DNA from: Glycocaulis abyssi
GTDB taxonomy: Bacteria > Pseudomonadota > Alphaproteobacteria > Caulobacterales > Maricaulaceae
Length of the DNA: 64,000 nucleotides
Direction of reading: 5' to 3'
Assembly: GCF_041429775.1 (NCBI RefSeq)
Contig: NZ_CP163421.1
Location: 2,257,001-2,321,000 of the forward strand
In this document: in pieces, positions 27,935-36,592 of the stretch
Layout of the letters: every line of letters starts with the position of its first letter
How positions within the stretch are numbered: position 1 is the stretch's first letter
Notes under the pieces: generated by a model
Database searches by the model: none
What the model saw: only the letters and a program-made list of their open reading frames with translations
Told to the model about the DNA's origin: nothing
Program-made: the position numbers and the translations under genes

Positions 27935-28762
27935 ATGGTGAGTAGAACAAAAAAGCTGCTAGCTGAATACCCGAACTGCGTGTTTTGTGGCGGGCGCGAG
28001 CCCGCCACTTCGCGTGACCATCAGCCACCCAAAATATATTTTAGAGAAAAGGCATTCCCCCACGGATATGACGAGTTCTCAGCCTGTGAGAAATGCAACA
28101 ACGGGTTTTCCGCAGTTGAACACTTAACAGCGTATTTTGTTCGGATTTTTGATGCCGATAACGATGCGTATTCGGAAGAAGATACAGAGCGACTCTTTAG
28201 TTACATAAGAAACAATTTTCCCGACCTGAAGCCCCGCGAATTTAGCTGGGCAAATGACGTTAGAAGAACGCTTCGAAATATGGGAAAAAGGAAACCTAGC
28301 GATACGTTGTCCTATGACATACCAGTGGTATTGTTTGACTATAATATCGTCAAAATTTGTGAGCCGTCGTTCAGAAAAATTACTAAGGCCTTATACTTCA
28401 AACACATGAAAAAGATTGCTCCGGTAGAGGGAGCGGTTCAAACAATAGTGGAGTTTAATATTAGCGTGTCGGATAGATATCTAGAAAATAAGTTCGCTGA
28501 TATTCTGTCAAAACCCGTAAACACGGTGCCGCATAAACGCACTCCTGCTAAGAATTTTAGATACAAGTGGGACTATAACGAATCACAAAGGGTGTTTGGC
28601 TGTCTGATGGAGTTTGGCAGCGCCTGTCACGTGATGGGAGCGGTCGTAGAAGATCAATCGCTCGTGAAGCATCAGACGAGGCATCCTTGGCAAAGCGTCA
28701 TCGAGGGCGCACCTGACGCTAAAGCACTTCTTGAAGACAACCGGCTGGGAGAACTCTCATAA
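27935..28762 (+). CDS. HNH-type nuclease, AT-rich and probably transferred
   Basis: The 275-residue product has a Cys4-type HNH pattern at its N-terminus: 'CVFCGG' then 'SRDHQPPKIYF' and 'ACEKCNNGFSAVEH', that is two CxxC pairs around the DH of the beta-beta-alpha-metal fold. The rest is not recognised. Base use is unlike both neighbours: bases 28201-28260 hold 27 G or C of 60, against 42 of 60 at 27361-27420 in mdh. It begins 14 bases after mdh and its TAA overlaps the asd ATG (TAATG). It may be a defence or mobile-element nuclease; no partner gene is present. Confidence 0.8.
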   Translation: MVSRTKKLLAEYPNCVFCGGREPATSRDHQPPKIYFREKAFPHGYDEFSACEKCNNGFSAVEHLTAYFVRIFDADNDAYSEEDTERLFSYIRNNFPDLKPREFSWANDVRRTLRNMGKRKPSDTLSYDIPVVLFDYNIVKICEPSFRKITKALYFKHMKKIAPVEGAVQTIVEFNISVSDRYLENKFADILSKPVNTVPHKRTPAKNFRYKWDYNESQRVFGCLMEFGSACHVMGAVVEDQSLVKHQTRHPWQSVIEGAPDAKALLEDNRLGELS

Positions 28763-29787
28763 TGGCCCTCAATATCGCAGTCGTTGGCGCAACCGGCGCG
28801 GTGGGCAAGGAAATGCTCACCATCCTCGCCGAGCGCCTGTTCCCGGCTGGCGAGGTTCACGCCCTCGCCTCGCGCCGCTCGGTCGGCACCGAGCTGAGCT
28901 ATGGCGACAAGACCCTGAAATGCAAGGACCTGGAGACGTTCGACTTCTCGTCCGTCGACCTCGTCCTGATGAGCGCGGGCGGAGATGTGTCGAAGGAATG
29001 GTCCCCGAAAATCGCCAAGGCAGGCGCCATCGTGATCGACAATTCGTCGGCCTGGCGGATGGACCCGGACGTACCGCTCATCGTGCCGGAGGTGAATGCC
29101 GATGCGCTCGATGACGGCATCAGGAAGGGCATTATCGCCAATCCGAACTGCTCCACCATCCAGACCGTGGTTGCACTCAAACCCCTGCACGATGCGGCCA
29201 CCATCAACCGCGTCTCGGTAGCCACCTACCAGTCCACCTCCGGGGCGGGCACCGAGGGCATGGACGAGCTGTGGAAGCAGACCCGCGCCATCTATGTGAA
29301 CGATCCGGTTGAGCCGCAGGCCTTTTCCAAGCAGATCGCCTTCAACGTGATCCCCAAAATCGACGTCTTCATGGAGGACGGCTCCACCAAGGAAGAGTGG
29401 AAGATGGTGGTCGAGACCAAGAAAATCCTCGACCCGAAGATAAAGCTCTTTGCCACCTGCGCGCGCGTGCCGGTCTTTGTCGGCCACTGCGTCGCCGCCC
29501 ATATCGAGTTCGAAACCGGAATCAGCGCGAAGAAGGCCCGCTCGATATTGCGCGAAGCGCCCGGCATCATGCTGATCGACCGCGCGGATGAGGAAGAGCC
29601 AGCCTTCGTCACGCCGGTGGAGTGCGTGGGCGAATTTGCAACCTTCGTCTCCCGCGTGCGCGAGGACCCGACCGTGGAGAACGGTCTCGCCCTGTGGATC
29701 GTCTCGGACAATCTGCGCAAAGGTGCCGCCCTCAACGCCGTCCAGATTGCCGAGCTCCTGCTCAACAAGGGTATCGTGAAGGCCTGA
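28762..29787 (+). CDS. asd: Aspartate-semialdehyde dehydrogenase
   Basis: Asd makes aspartate semialdehyde from aspartyl phosphate, on the path to diaminopimelate, lysine, methionine and threonine. The 341-residue protein has 'VVGATGAVGKEMLTIL' at its NADP site, 'SAGGDVSKEW', the catalytic Cys in 'NPNCSTIQTV', 'STSGAGTEGMDELW' and 'RVPVFVGHCVAAHIE'. Its ATG overlaps the stop of the HNH gene, and its stop overlaps the start of the acyl-CoA dehydrogenase (TGATG). It therefore sits in a translationally coupled run. Confidence 0.97.
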   Translation: MALNIAVVGATGAVGKEMLTILAERLFPAGEVHALASRRSVGTELSYGDKTLKCKDLETFDFSSVDLVLMSAGGDVSKEWSPKIAKAGAIVIDNSSAWRMDPDVPLIVPEVNADALDDGIRKGIIANPNCSTIQTVVALKPLHDAATINRVSVATYQSTSGAGTEGMDELWKQTRAIYVNDPVEPQAFSKQIAFNVIPKIDVFMEDGSTKEEWKMVVETKKILDPKIKLFATCARVPVFVGHCVAAHIEFETGISAKKARSILREAPGIMLIDRADEEEPAFVTPVECVGEFATFVSRVREDPTVENGLALWIVSDNLRKGAALNAVQIAELLLNKGIVKA

Positions 29788-30929
29788 TGCAAAGCCCGTT
29801 CGATACAGCCGAACGCAAGGCTTTCCGCGAGAGTGTGGAGGCTTTCGTGGCGCGCGAGATCGCGCCCTTTGCCAATGAATGGGACGAGGCGGGCGATTTC
29901 CCCTGGGAGCTGCATCAGAAAGCCGGGGCGCTCGGCCTGTTCGGCTTCGGGATTGACGAAGCTTATGGCGGGCTCGGCTTTGACGATGCCTTCATGCGCA
30001 TGGATAGCGGCGTAACCCTTGCCTATACGGGCGCGGGCGGGGTCAATGCCTCGCTCGGCTGCCGCAATATCATGACCGGCCCCATCGCGAAGCTGGCCTC
30101 TGAAGAGATCAGAAAAGCCGTCCTGCCGGAGATCATTTCAGGGCGTGAAGGCGGCGCGCTCGCCATGACCGAGCCGTCCGGCGGTTCAGACCTCTCGCGC
30201 ATGAAGACCCGCGCGGTGAAGGACGGCGATGGCTGGCGCATAACGGGTGAAAAAACCTTCATCACCGGCGGCATGAAGGCGCGCTGGTATGTCGTCGGCG
30301 CGCGCACGGGCGGCGAGGGCTTTGGCGGCATCTCGCTCTTCCTCGTGGAGGCAGGCTCTGAAGGTTTCAGCCGCACGCCGATAAAGAACAAGATGGGCTG
30401 GTGGGCGTCTGACACCGCCACGCTCCATTTCGATGATTGCTACGTGCCCGCGGGCAACCAGCTGGGTGAGGAGGGCCTGTGCCTTCTCGCCATCATGGAA
30501 AACTTCAATTATGAGCGCCTCGCGCTCGCTTCGGGCTGCCTTGGCATGGCCAAACGCTGCCTTGACGATGCGGTTAGCTGGGCGAAGGAGCGCGAGACCT
30601 TCGGCAAGCCGCTCATCAAACATCAGGTCATCCGCCACAAGATCGCGGACATGAGCATGCGCATCGATGCGCTGGAGGCTTACTTGCGCGCCATTGCATG
30701 GACCATGACTGAGGGCGAGATGCCGGTCGCCGAGCTGTCCAAGGTGAAGGTGCTCGCCTCCACCACGGCCGAGTTCTGCGCCAGCGAGGCCATGCAGATC
30801 CTCGGCGGGGCGGGTTATTTGCGAGGGTGCGCCATCGAGCGCATCTACCGCGAGGTGAAGGTGATGGCGATTGGCGGCGGCTCTGAAGAGATCATGCGCG
30901 ATCTGGCGGTAAAGCAGATGGGGCTGTAG
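29787..30929 (+). CDS. Acyl-CoA dehydrogenase
   Basis: This FAD enzyme forms the alpha-beta double bond of acyl-CoA substrates in fatty or branched-chain acid breakdown. The 380-residue protein has the family signatures 'ALAMTEPSGGSDLSRMKTRA', 'WRITGEKTFITGG', 'RETFGKPLIKHQVIRHKIADM' and 'QILGGAGYLRGCAIERIYREVKVMAIGGGSEEIM', where the Glu of 'GGGSEE' is near the usual flavin-site end. The start at 29787 overlaps the asd stop. Sequence alone does not fix chain-length preference; isovaleryl- or long-chain-type enzymes look alike here. Confidence 0.92.
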   Translation: MQSPFDTAERKAFRESVEAFVAREIAPFANEWDEAGDFPWELHQKAGALGLFGFGIDEAYGGLGFDDAFMRMDSGVTLAYTGAGGVNASLGCRNIMTGPIAKLASEEIRKAVLPEIISGREGGALAMTEPSGGSDLSRMKTRAVKDGDGWRITGEKTFITGGMKARWYVVGARTGGEGFGGISLFLVEAGSEGFSRTPIKNKMGWWASDTATLHFDDCYVPAGNQLGEEGLCLLAIMENFNYERLALASGCLGMAKRCLDDAVSWAKERETFGKPLIKHQVIRHKIADMSMRIDALEAYLRAIAWTMTEGEMPVAELSKVKVLASTTAEFCASEAMQILGGAGYLRGCAIERIYREVKVMAIGGGSEEIMRDLAVKQMGL

Positions 30930-30953
30930 GGGACCGCTCTCCCCACAATTGTC

Positions 30954-31180
30954 ATCACCCGCTTTATGCGGGTGATCCATGCCTCTTTTAGTTCCGCAAC
31001 GCATCCGCGTTGCGATGTTCCGCGAAAAGTCGCGGGCGCGCGTTCGCGCTTTTCAGGCCGCAAAGCGGCCTGCAAGGCCGACCGGTCGCCGGGCACTTTT
31101 GCCCGCAGCGACGCACGGATGTGCGGAGCATCAACAAAAGAAGACTGGGCACCGGCTTGCGCCGGTGAAACGCGAGGGGG
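30954..31180. repeat. Hairpin-rich non-coding region
   Basis: Between the acyl-CoA dehydrogenase and bolA lie several fold-back units. They are ATCACCCGC/GCGGGTGAT (30954-30976, 5-base loop), CGCAACGC...GCGTTGCG near 31000, GGCCGC/GCGGCC near 31060, GGGCA/TGCCC near 31100 and CACCGGC/GCCGGTG near 31150. The first may terminate the dehydrogenase message, though no T run follows. Small ORFs across the region look like translated repeat, not genes. Confidence 0.6.
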
Positions 31181-31468
31181 TTACTCCCCCGGCGCTTTCG
31201 CCCGTATCACCAGAGCATGGATGGGGCCGGTCAGCTCCTCGGCGAGTGCCTGATTGACCAGACGATGCCGCGCGATACGGCTCTGGCCCGCAAACGCCTC
31301 TGACACGATCTCGACGGTGAAATGGCTCTGCCCGCCGGGCCGTGAGCCCGCATGACCGGCATGGGCGGCGCTATCGTCAGTGATGGTCAGCTCAAGCGGA
31401 GCCAGCGCCGCTTTCAGCTTGTCCTCGATCACCCGGCGCATCTCTGTCATTTCACCTGTATCCTTCAT
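31181..31468 (-). CDS. BolA-family protein
   Basis: The 95-residue product has the BolA class II KH-like fold pattern: 'VIEDKLKAALAPLELTITDDSAAHAGHAGSRPGGQSHFTVEIVSEAF' and 'RIARHRLVNQALAEELTGPIHALVIRA', with the conserved His of 'AGHAG' and 'RHR'. BolA proteins work with monothiol glutaredoxins in iron-sulfur handling and affect cell shape. Two starts are possible, 31468 and 31450 (MTEMRRV); the second is closer to most family members. It is divergent from the J-domain gene, as is usual beside cobS in alphaproteobacteria. Confidence 0.92.
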   Translation of the reverse strand: MKDTGEMTEMRRVIEDKLKAALAPLELTITDDSAAHAGHAGSRPGGQSHFTVEIVSEAFAGQSRIARHRLVNQALAEELTGPIHALVIRAKAPGE

Positions 31469-31503
31469 TGCCCGATAACGGGTCGAGGCCCATACTTACG
31501 CAT

Positions 31504-32130
31504 ATGGATTCTGGCTTCAAATACCGTCCGCGCTTCAAGGATATCCGCATCCGTCCGCCCGGTGGCAAGCCGGCCGAGGAAGTAACCTTGTGCGAATACC
31601 CGCGCTGCAACGAGCACGCGACGGCCAAGGCCCCCAAATCGCGCGAGCGGCTGAACGAGCATTATAACTTCTGCCAGAAGCACGCCGCCGAGTACAACAA
31701 GAGCTGGAATTTCTTTGAAGGCATGAGTGAGGGCGCGGCGCAAGCCTACGCCCAGAGCGCCGCCTGGGGCCACCGCCCGACCTGGAATTTCCGCGCTGGC
31801 GGCACCGCGCGCGCCAAGGCCCAGCAGGCCAGCACCGACTGGCAGTCCGCCTTCATCGACCCCTTCACGCTGTTCGGCGAGCGTCCCCCTCCCCGCCATG
31901 GTGAGGGTACGGCCGCGCCCAAAGGCCGGCAGCTTGGCCGCCTGCAGCAAAAAGCGCTGGATACGCTGGGGCTGGAGGCCGAAGCCAGCAAGGGCGATGT
32001 GCGCAAGCGCTATGCCGAGCTGGTGCGGGCCTATCACCCCGACGCCAATGGCGGGGACCGCTCCCGCGAGGAAGCCCTGCAGCGCGTCGTCGCCAGCTAC
32101 CAGATCCTCAAAAGCGCAGGGATGGCATAA
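31504..32130 (+). CDS. J-domain (DnaJ-like) protein
   Basis: The 208-residue protein has an N-terminal Cys-containing region ('CEYPRCNEHATAKAP', 'HYNFCQKHAAEYNKSWNFF') typical of alphaproteobacterial J proteins found next to cobS. A C-terminal J domain follows, with the Hsp70-activating HPD triad in 'RYAELVRAYHPDANGGDRS'. It should stimulate DnaK on some client. The ATG at 31504 gives the conserved start 'MDSGFKYRPRF'. It is 93 bases upstream of cobS on the same strand. Confidence 0.92.
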   Translation: MDSGFKYRPRFKDIRIRPPGGKPAEEVTLCEYPRCNEHATAKAPKSRERLNEHYNFCQKHAAEYNKSWNFFEGMSEGAAQAYAQSAAWGHRPTWNFRAGGTARAKAQQASTDWQSAFIDPFTLFGERPPPRHGEGTAAPKGRQLGRLQQKALDTLGLEAEASKGDVRKRYAELVRAYHPDANGGDRSREEALQRVVASYQILKSAGMA

Positions 32131-32223
32131 AGCCTTGCCCTCATGGCCCCCGCTGGCCAATGCTGCGCATGCGCGCTAGTTACGTTTTGTAACGCCACGT
32201 CTTCACGAATTGACCGGACCGAC

Positions 32224-33219
32224 ATGACCGACACGCTCATTGCCGCCAAACCCGATACCACTGCCGACTGCAAGGCCCTGTTCGGGTTTGATCCCGGCTT
32301 CGAAGTGCCCGCCTTCTCCATGCGCGACGAGCACGTGCCGGCGATTGACGAGACCTATGTGTTCGATCCGGCAACTACGCGCGCCATTCTGGCGGGCTTT
32401 GCCTTCAACCGGCGTGTGATGGTGCAAGGCTATCACGGCACCGGCAAATCGACCCATATTGAACAGGTCGCTGCGCGTCTGAACTGGCCAATGATCCGGG
32501 TCAATCTGGACAGCCATATCAGCCGCATCGACATGGTCGGCAAGGATGCCATCGTGGTGCGCGACGGCCTGCAGGTGACCGAGTTCCAGGAAGGCATTCT
32601 GCCCTGGGCCGTCCAGCGCCCGGTCGCGCTGCTGTTTGATGAATATGATGCCGGCCGTCCCGACGTGATGTTTGTGATCCAGCGCGTGCTCGAAGCCTCC
32701 GGCTCACTGACCTTGCTGGACCAGACGCGCGTCATCCGCCCGCATCCGCATTTCCGCCTGTTTGCCACCACCAACACGGTGGGTCTGGGCGATACGACCG
32801 GGCTTTATCACGGCACCCAGCAGATCAATCAGGGCCAGATGGACCGCTGGTCGCTGGTGGTGACGCTGAACTATCTGCCGGCCGAGACCGAGCGCGCCAT
32901 CGTCGAAGCCAAGCTCGGCGAGTACGGCAAGACCGAAGAAGGCAGGGCGCAGATCGCCGACATGGTGAAAGTGGCAGACCTCACCCGCGAAGCCTTCATC
33001 AATGGCGATCTCTCCACCGTGATGAGCCCGCGCACCGTGCTCACCTGGGCGGAGAACACGGCGATTTTCGGCGATCCGGGCACTGCCTTCCGCCTCACCT
33101 TCATCAACAAGTGCGATGAGCTGGAGCGCCCCATCGTGGCCGAATTCTACCAGCGTGTTTTCGGTGAGACGCTGGCCGAAAGTCCGGTGAAGGGAAGCAG
33201 CCCCGGCCGGGCGGCTTGA
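32224..33219 (+). CDS. cobS: Cobaltochelatase subunit CobS
   Basis: CobS is the AAA+ ATPase of the aerobic cobaltochelatase CobNST, which inserts cobalt into hydrogenobyrinate a,c-diamide in B12 synthesis. The 331-residue protein has Walker A '[17 protein letters not shown]', Walker B '[20 protein letters not shown]' and '[31 protein letters not shown]'. The start at 32224 fits the family. Normally cobT follows directly; here 1.4 kb with two toxin-antitoxin modules intervene. Confidence 0.96.
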   Translation: MTDTLIAAKPDTTADCKALFGFDPGFEVPAFSMRDEHVPAIDETYVFDPATTRAILAGFAFNRRVMVQGYHGTGKSTHIEQVAARLNWPMIRVNLDSHISRIDMVGKDAIVVRDGLQVTEFQEGILPWAVQRPVALLFDEYDAGRPDVMFVIQRVLEASGSLTLLDQTRVIRPHPHFRLFATTNTVGLGDTTGLYHGTQQINQGQMDRWSLVVTLNYLPAETERAIVEAKLGEYGKTEEGRAQIADMVKVADLTREAFINGDLSTVMSPRTVLTWAENTAIFGDPGTAFRLTFINKCDELERPIVAEFYQRVFGETLAESPVKGSSPGRAA

Positions 33220-33241
33220 TTTATCGCAAAAAAGCGATAAA
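33220..33241. promoter_or_regulatory. Operator-like inverted repeat before the HigBA-like module
   Basis: TTTATCGC and GCGATAAA form perfect 8-bp arms around six A residues, and the repeat ends 3 bases before the toxin ATG. Its position is that expected for autoregulation by the XRE antitoxin. A role as a short hairpin is also possible. Confidence 0.7.
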
Positions 33242-33244
33242 TTG

Positions 33245-33571
33245 ATGCGCTGGACCATCGAAACACTGAATGCCGAGGTTGATGCGGAACTCGACGCCCT
33301 GCCGGCAGACATGCTCGCCCGCTTCACCCGGATTGCGCAGCTGATTGAATCGGTAGGTCTGACGCATATCGGCATGCCGCATGTCCGCCCGCTGGAATCC
33401 GGATTGTGGGAGATGCGCATGACAGGCCGGGACGGTATCGCCCGGGCCATCTATGTCACCCGCACAGGCCGGCGGGTTATCGTGGTCCGGGCCTTTGTGA
33501 AAAAGACCCAGACAACGCCAAGGCGAGAAATCGAGATTGCGCTGAAGCGGGCAAAGGAGATCATGCCATGA
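33245..33571 (+). CDS. RelE/ParE-superfamily toxin (Gp49/HigB-like)
   Basis: The 108-residue protein matches the phage Gp49-like HigB group: 'MRWTIETLNAEVDAELDALPADMLARFTRI', 'PHVRPLESGLWEMRMTGRDGIARAIYVT' and 'RRVIVVRAFVKKTQTTPRREIEIALKRA'. The 'GLWEMR' and 'FVKKTQ.TP..EI' patterns are typical. Such toxins cut mRNA on the ribosome. It lies 25 bases after cobS and overlaps the antitoxin gene by 4 bases (ATGA); toxin-first order is the rule for HigBA. The ATG at 33245 or the next Met are equally possible. Confidence 0.9.
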   Translation: MRWTIETLNAEVDAELDALPADMLARFTRIAQLIESVGLTHIGMPHVRPLESGLWEMRMTGRDGIARAIYVTRTGRRVIVVRAFVKKTQTTPRREIEIALKRAKEIMP

Positions 33572-33849
33572 CCAGAGTGAATACGCTGCATGAACGCTGG
33601 TCTTCCGACCCGGCTTATACCGAAGCCTATGACAGCATGGCGGATGAGTTTGCGGTAGCGCACGCGCTGATCGAGGCGCGCACGCGCGCCGGGCTCAGTC
33701 AGGCTGAACTCGCCGAGCGCATGGAGACAAGCCAGTCGGTTGTGGCGCGTATGGAAAGCGGGAGGCATCTGCCCTCGACCCGTTCCCTGCAGCGCTACGC
33801 ACGCGCCGTGGGTGCCAAGCTGAATATTGCGCTGGTGCCAGCAGGGTGA
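33568..33849 (+). CDS. XRE-family antitoxin (HigA-like)
   Basis: The 93-residue protein has a lead helix region and a lambda-repressor-like helix-turn-helix, 'RTRAGLSQAELAERMETSQSVVARMESGRHLPSTRSLQRYARAVG'. It neutralises the toxin encoded just upstream and probably represses the pair through the inverted repeat at 33220-33241. Its start lies in the toxin stop (ATGA). It ends 3 bases before the stop of the convergent PIN gene, so the two modules abut. Confidence 0.9.
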   Translation: MTRVNTLHERWSSDPAYTEAYDSMADEFAVAHALIEARTRAGLSQAELAERMETSQSVVARMESGRHLPSTRSLQRYARAVGAKLNIALVPAG

Positions 33850-33852
33850 CGT

Positions 33853-34248
33853 CTACCAGATGCGGGTCACGCCATAGGCGTCGAACGCCCGGTCAGAGCT
33901 GACAATGGGCATATCGCCATTGCGGGCCTGCGCGGCGAGAAGCCGATCGAACGGATCTCCATGATGTCGCGGCAGCAATCCCGCATCGATATAGTCATGC
34001 ATGGAGGGCGCCAGCAGCTCAAAGCCACCCGCGAACTCGCCCGCTTTAAGCGCGTCCACCAAACCATCCAGCGCGGGCGACCGGCCCCGGCCGAATTTCC
34101 CGACCTTGATGCTCACTTCCCACACGCTGGCCAGGCTCAGGAAAACCGTCCCGGCATTTTCAATCCCGGTTCGGGCACTATCGGTGAGGCGCGGCACGCC
34201 GGCAAACCACCAGATCGCCGCGTTCGTGTCACACAGGACCCGTCTCAC
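33853..34248 (-). CDS. PIN-domain toxin (VapC-type)
   Basis: The 131-residue protein is a PIN nuclease with the acidic residues in the usual places: Asp in 'VLCDTNAAIWW', Glu in 'ASVWEVSIKVGKFG', Asp in 'HGDPFDRLLAAQA' and Asp in 'VSSDRAFDAYGV'. VapC toxins cut tRNA or rRNA. All catalytic residues are present, so it looks active. Its ATG overlaps the stop of the upstream antitoxin by 4 bases. Confidence 0.92.
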   Translation of the reverse strand: MRRVLCDTNAAIWWFAGVPRLTDSARTGIENAGTVFLSLASVWEVSIKVGKFGRGRSPALDGLVDALKAGEFAGGFELLAPSMHDYIDAGLLPRHHGDPFDRLLAAQARNGDMPIVSSDRAFDAYGVTRIW

Positions 34249-34520
34249 GTCCGCTTTTCCTCATCCGCGATCCACGGACCTTCGAACTCGGCGATTTCCT
34301 CTTCGGTCATCGGCGCCGTCAGTAGCTCGACCTCCTCCGCACTCAGGCGCAGATCGGCCCACTGGCCGGGCTTGCGCTTCGGTTTGGTGACGGGCTTTTC
34401 CGCGATCAGGCGTGCAACCGGCTCCTTGCCACGGCGTATGACAATTTCCCCGCCTGCCTCGATCTCGCGGATCAGGCGCGAAAGCTGGGTCTTGGCCTCA
34501 TGTATCGTGACATATTTCAT
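34245..34520 (-). CDS. Phd/YefM-family antitoxin
   Basis: The 91-residue protein has the Phd/YefM N-terminus 'MKYVTIHEAKTQLSRLIREIEAGGEIVIRRGKEPVARLI', which binds DNA as a dimer. Its C-terminal acidic tail ('MTEEEIAEFEGPW') would cover the toxin active site. It is paired with the PIN toxin, a common combination. The palindrome at 34547-34567 lies 27 bases upstream of its ATG. Confidence 0.92.
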   Translation of the reverse strand: MKYVTIHEAKTQLSRLIREIEAGGEIVIRRGKEPVARLIAEKPVTKPKRKPGQWADLRLSAEEVELLTAPMTEEEIAEFEGPWIADEEKRT

Positions 34521-34546
34521 AGCGCGGCTCTCGCTTGGCTAACCGG

Positions 34547-34567
34547 ACTTAGCTAACTTAGCTAAGT
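34547..34567. promoter_or_regulatory. Operator palindrome of the Phd/PIN module
   Basis: ACTTAGCTAA and TTAGCTAAGT form perfect 10-bp arms around one base, just upstream of the antitoxin. A further half-site-like TTGGCTAA lies closer to the gene (near 34535). This is the arrangement expected for cooperative autorepression by the antitoxin-toxin complex. Confidence 0.78.
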
Positions 34568-34653
34568 TTGACCAGAATGTCCAGAATTCCGCCCTGCAGG
34601 TTTGCGCACAAACCCCCTTCGCCTTATGCCGCCACGCCTCTAGGTTAGTCCCC

Positions 34654-36588
34654 ATGACCTCTTCGTCCGACACGCCAGCCGAGACCTTCAAGCGCGCGCT
34701 CACAGCCGCGACGCGGGCCATGGCGCGTGACCGGGAGCTGGAGGTGGCGTTCTCCGGTGATACGGCCACGCTGAGCGGCGACAAGGCGATCCTGCCTGCT
34801 CTCTCGCCTGCGCCGGGACCGCTGGAAGCGGCACGCCTGCGCGGCAAGGCCGACGCGCTGGCGCTCAAACGCGCCCTGCATGATACCGATGCTCACAGTG
34901 CCGCCCTGCCACCGGGCAGCGAGGCGCGGCGCATATTCGATGCGGTGGAGCAAGCGCGCTGCGAGGCACTGGGCGCGCGCGCCATGAAGGGCGTCGGCGA
35001 GAATATCACTGCCATGCTGGAGGAGCGCTATAGCCGCGCCGGTTTCCAGCAGGCCGAGGACCGCCAGAACGCCCCCTTGTCCGAAGCGCTTGCCATGCTG
35101 GTGCGCGAGCGCATTACCGGCACGGCTACGTCCGACGCCGCCAAAGGCGTGATGAAGGTCTGGCGCGAGGATATTGAAGCCGCCGCCGGTGAAGCGCTGG
35201 ACCAGCTGGCCGAAGCTGCACAGGACCAGCGCGCCTTTGCAAAAGCCTTGCGCGAGGTGATCCGCGATCTCGATCTGGCCGATGAGCTGGGAGATGAGGC
35301 GGAGGAAGACCAGAGCGACGAGACAGAGGATTCCGGCCTCGAAAACCCGCCCGAAGAGGGCGATAGCGATAATGACGAAGGCAATGAGGGCGAGGACAGC
35401 CAGGAGCGCTCAGACGCTTCCGGCACCGCCGCCGACGAGGAGGACATCTCCTTTGCCGAAGACAGCCAGACCCGCATTGATGCCGAGGATGAGCCCGGCG
35501 AGACCATGGAGGCGGCCCGGCCCAACTGGGTGCCGCCAAAGGGCGATGATCCCAATGCCTACAAGGTCTTCACAACCCGCCATGATGAAGTAATCGCCGC
35601 TGACACGCTGTGCGATGGCGAGGAGCTGTCCCGCCTGCGCCGCACGCTGGACCAGCATCTCAAAGGTCTTGAGGGCGCGGTGGGCCGCCTCGCCAACCGG
35701 CTGCAGCGCAAGCTGATGGCCCAGCAGAGCCGGTCCTGGGCGTTCGATCAGGAGGAGGGGATACTCGATCCCGCCCGCCTGCCGCGCGTCATCATGGACC
35801 CGATGCTGCCGCTCTCCTTCAAGCAGGAGCGCGATACGGAGTTCCGCGACACCATCGTCACCCTGCTGATCGACAATTCCGGCTCCATGCGCGGACGGCC
35901 CATCCTAGTCGCTGCCGCCTGCGCCGATATTCTCGCCCGCACGCTGGAACGCTGCGGGGTGAAGACCGAGATTCTGGGCTTTACCACCCGCGCCTGGAAG
36001 GGCGGGCGCTCGAAGGAGGACTGGCTGGCCGCTGGCAAGCCGCCAAACCCCGGCCGCCTCAATGATCTGCGCCACATCATCTACAAGGGCGCCGATGCAC
36101 CCTGGCGGCGCACACGCAATAATCTCGGCCTCATGCTGCGCGATGGCCTCCTGAAGGAAAATATCGACGGCGAGGCCCTGCAATGGGCGTGGAAACGCCT
36201 GCTGGCGCGGCCAGAACAGCGCCGCATACTGATGGTTATTTCCGACGGTGCGCCGGTCGATGACGGTACTCAGTCTGCCAACTCGCCTGCTTACCTCGAA
36301 AAGCATCTGCGCGAGATGATCCGCTTCATCGAGACCCGCTCCGAAGTGGAACTCCTCGCCATCGGCATCGGCCATGACGTGACGCGCTATTACAAGCGCG
36401 CCGTCACCATTGTGGACGTGGAACAGCTGGCAGGCGCCATGACCGATCAGCTAGCCAGCCTCTTTGATGAAAAACCGCGTACCCGCAACCGGCGCGATAC
36501 CGGCACCACGCCGCGCAAACCCTCCGGCGATGGCTTGTCAGCGCTGAAGCGGGCCGTCAGCGCGGATACCGGGCGCAGCGTGCGCTAA
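34654..36588 (+). CDS. cobT: Cobaltochelatase subunit CobT
   Basis: CobT is the second ATPase-associated subunit of CobNST. The 644-residue protein has an N-terminal CobT domain, a very acidic middle of about residues 205-290 (long Glu/Asp runs) and a C-terminal von Willebrand A domain with the metal-site '[14 protein letters not shown]' (DxSxS) and '[13 protein letters not shown]'. The length and layout are those of the family. It is cut off from cobS by the two toxin-antitoxin modules and must have its own promoter in 34568-34653. Confidence 0.96.
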   Translation: MTSSSDTPAETFKRALTAATRAMARDRELEVAFSGDTATLSGDKAILPALSPAPGPLEAARLRGKADALALKRALHDTDAHSAALPPGSEARRIFDAVEQARCEALGARAMKGVGENITAMLEERYSRAGFQQAEDRQNAPLSEALAMLVRERITGTATSDAAKGVMKVWREDIEAAAGEALDQLAEAAQDQRAFAKALREVIRDLDLADELGDEAEEDQSDETEDSGLENPPEEGDSDNDEGNEGEDSQERSDASGTAADEEDISFAEDSQTRIDAEDEPGETMEAARPNWVPPKGDDPNAYKVFTTRHDEVIAADTLCDGEELSRLRRTLDQHLKGLEGAVGRLANRLQRKLMAQQSRSWAFDQEEGILDPARLPRVIMDPMLPLSFKQERDTEFRDTIVTLLIDNSGSMRGRPILVAAACADILARTLERCGVKTEILGFTTRAWKGGRSKEDWLAAGKPPNPGRLNDLRHIIYKGADAPWRRTRNNLGLMLRDGLLKENIDGEALQWAWKRLLARPEQRRILMVISDGAPVDDGTQSANSPAYLEKHLREMIRFIETRSEVELLAIGIGHDVTRYYKRAVTIVDVEQLAGAMTDQLASLFDEKPRTRNRRDTGTTPRKPSGDGLSALKRAVSADTGRSVR

Positions 36589-36592
36589 ACGC

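Noticed and set aside
30966-31257. Two small ORFs over the hairpin region before bolA
   Set aside because: Their Arg/Ala-rich sequence follows the hairpin repeats and they run antisense into bolA.
31181-36588. Whole cobS-cobT region as a mobile island
   Set aside because: The cob genes, bolA and the J-protein have normal composition and conserved order; only the two toxin-antitoxin modules look inserted.
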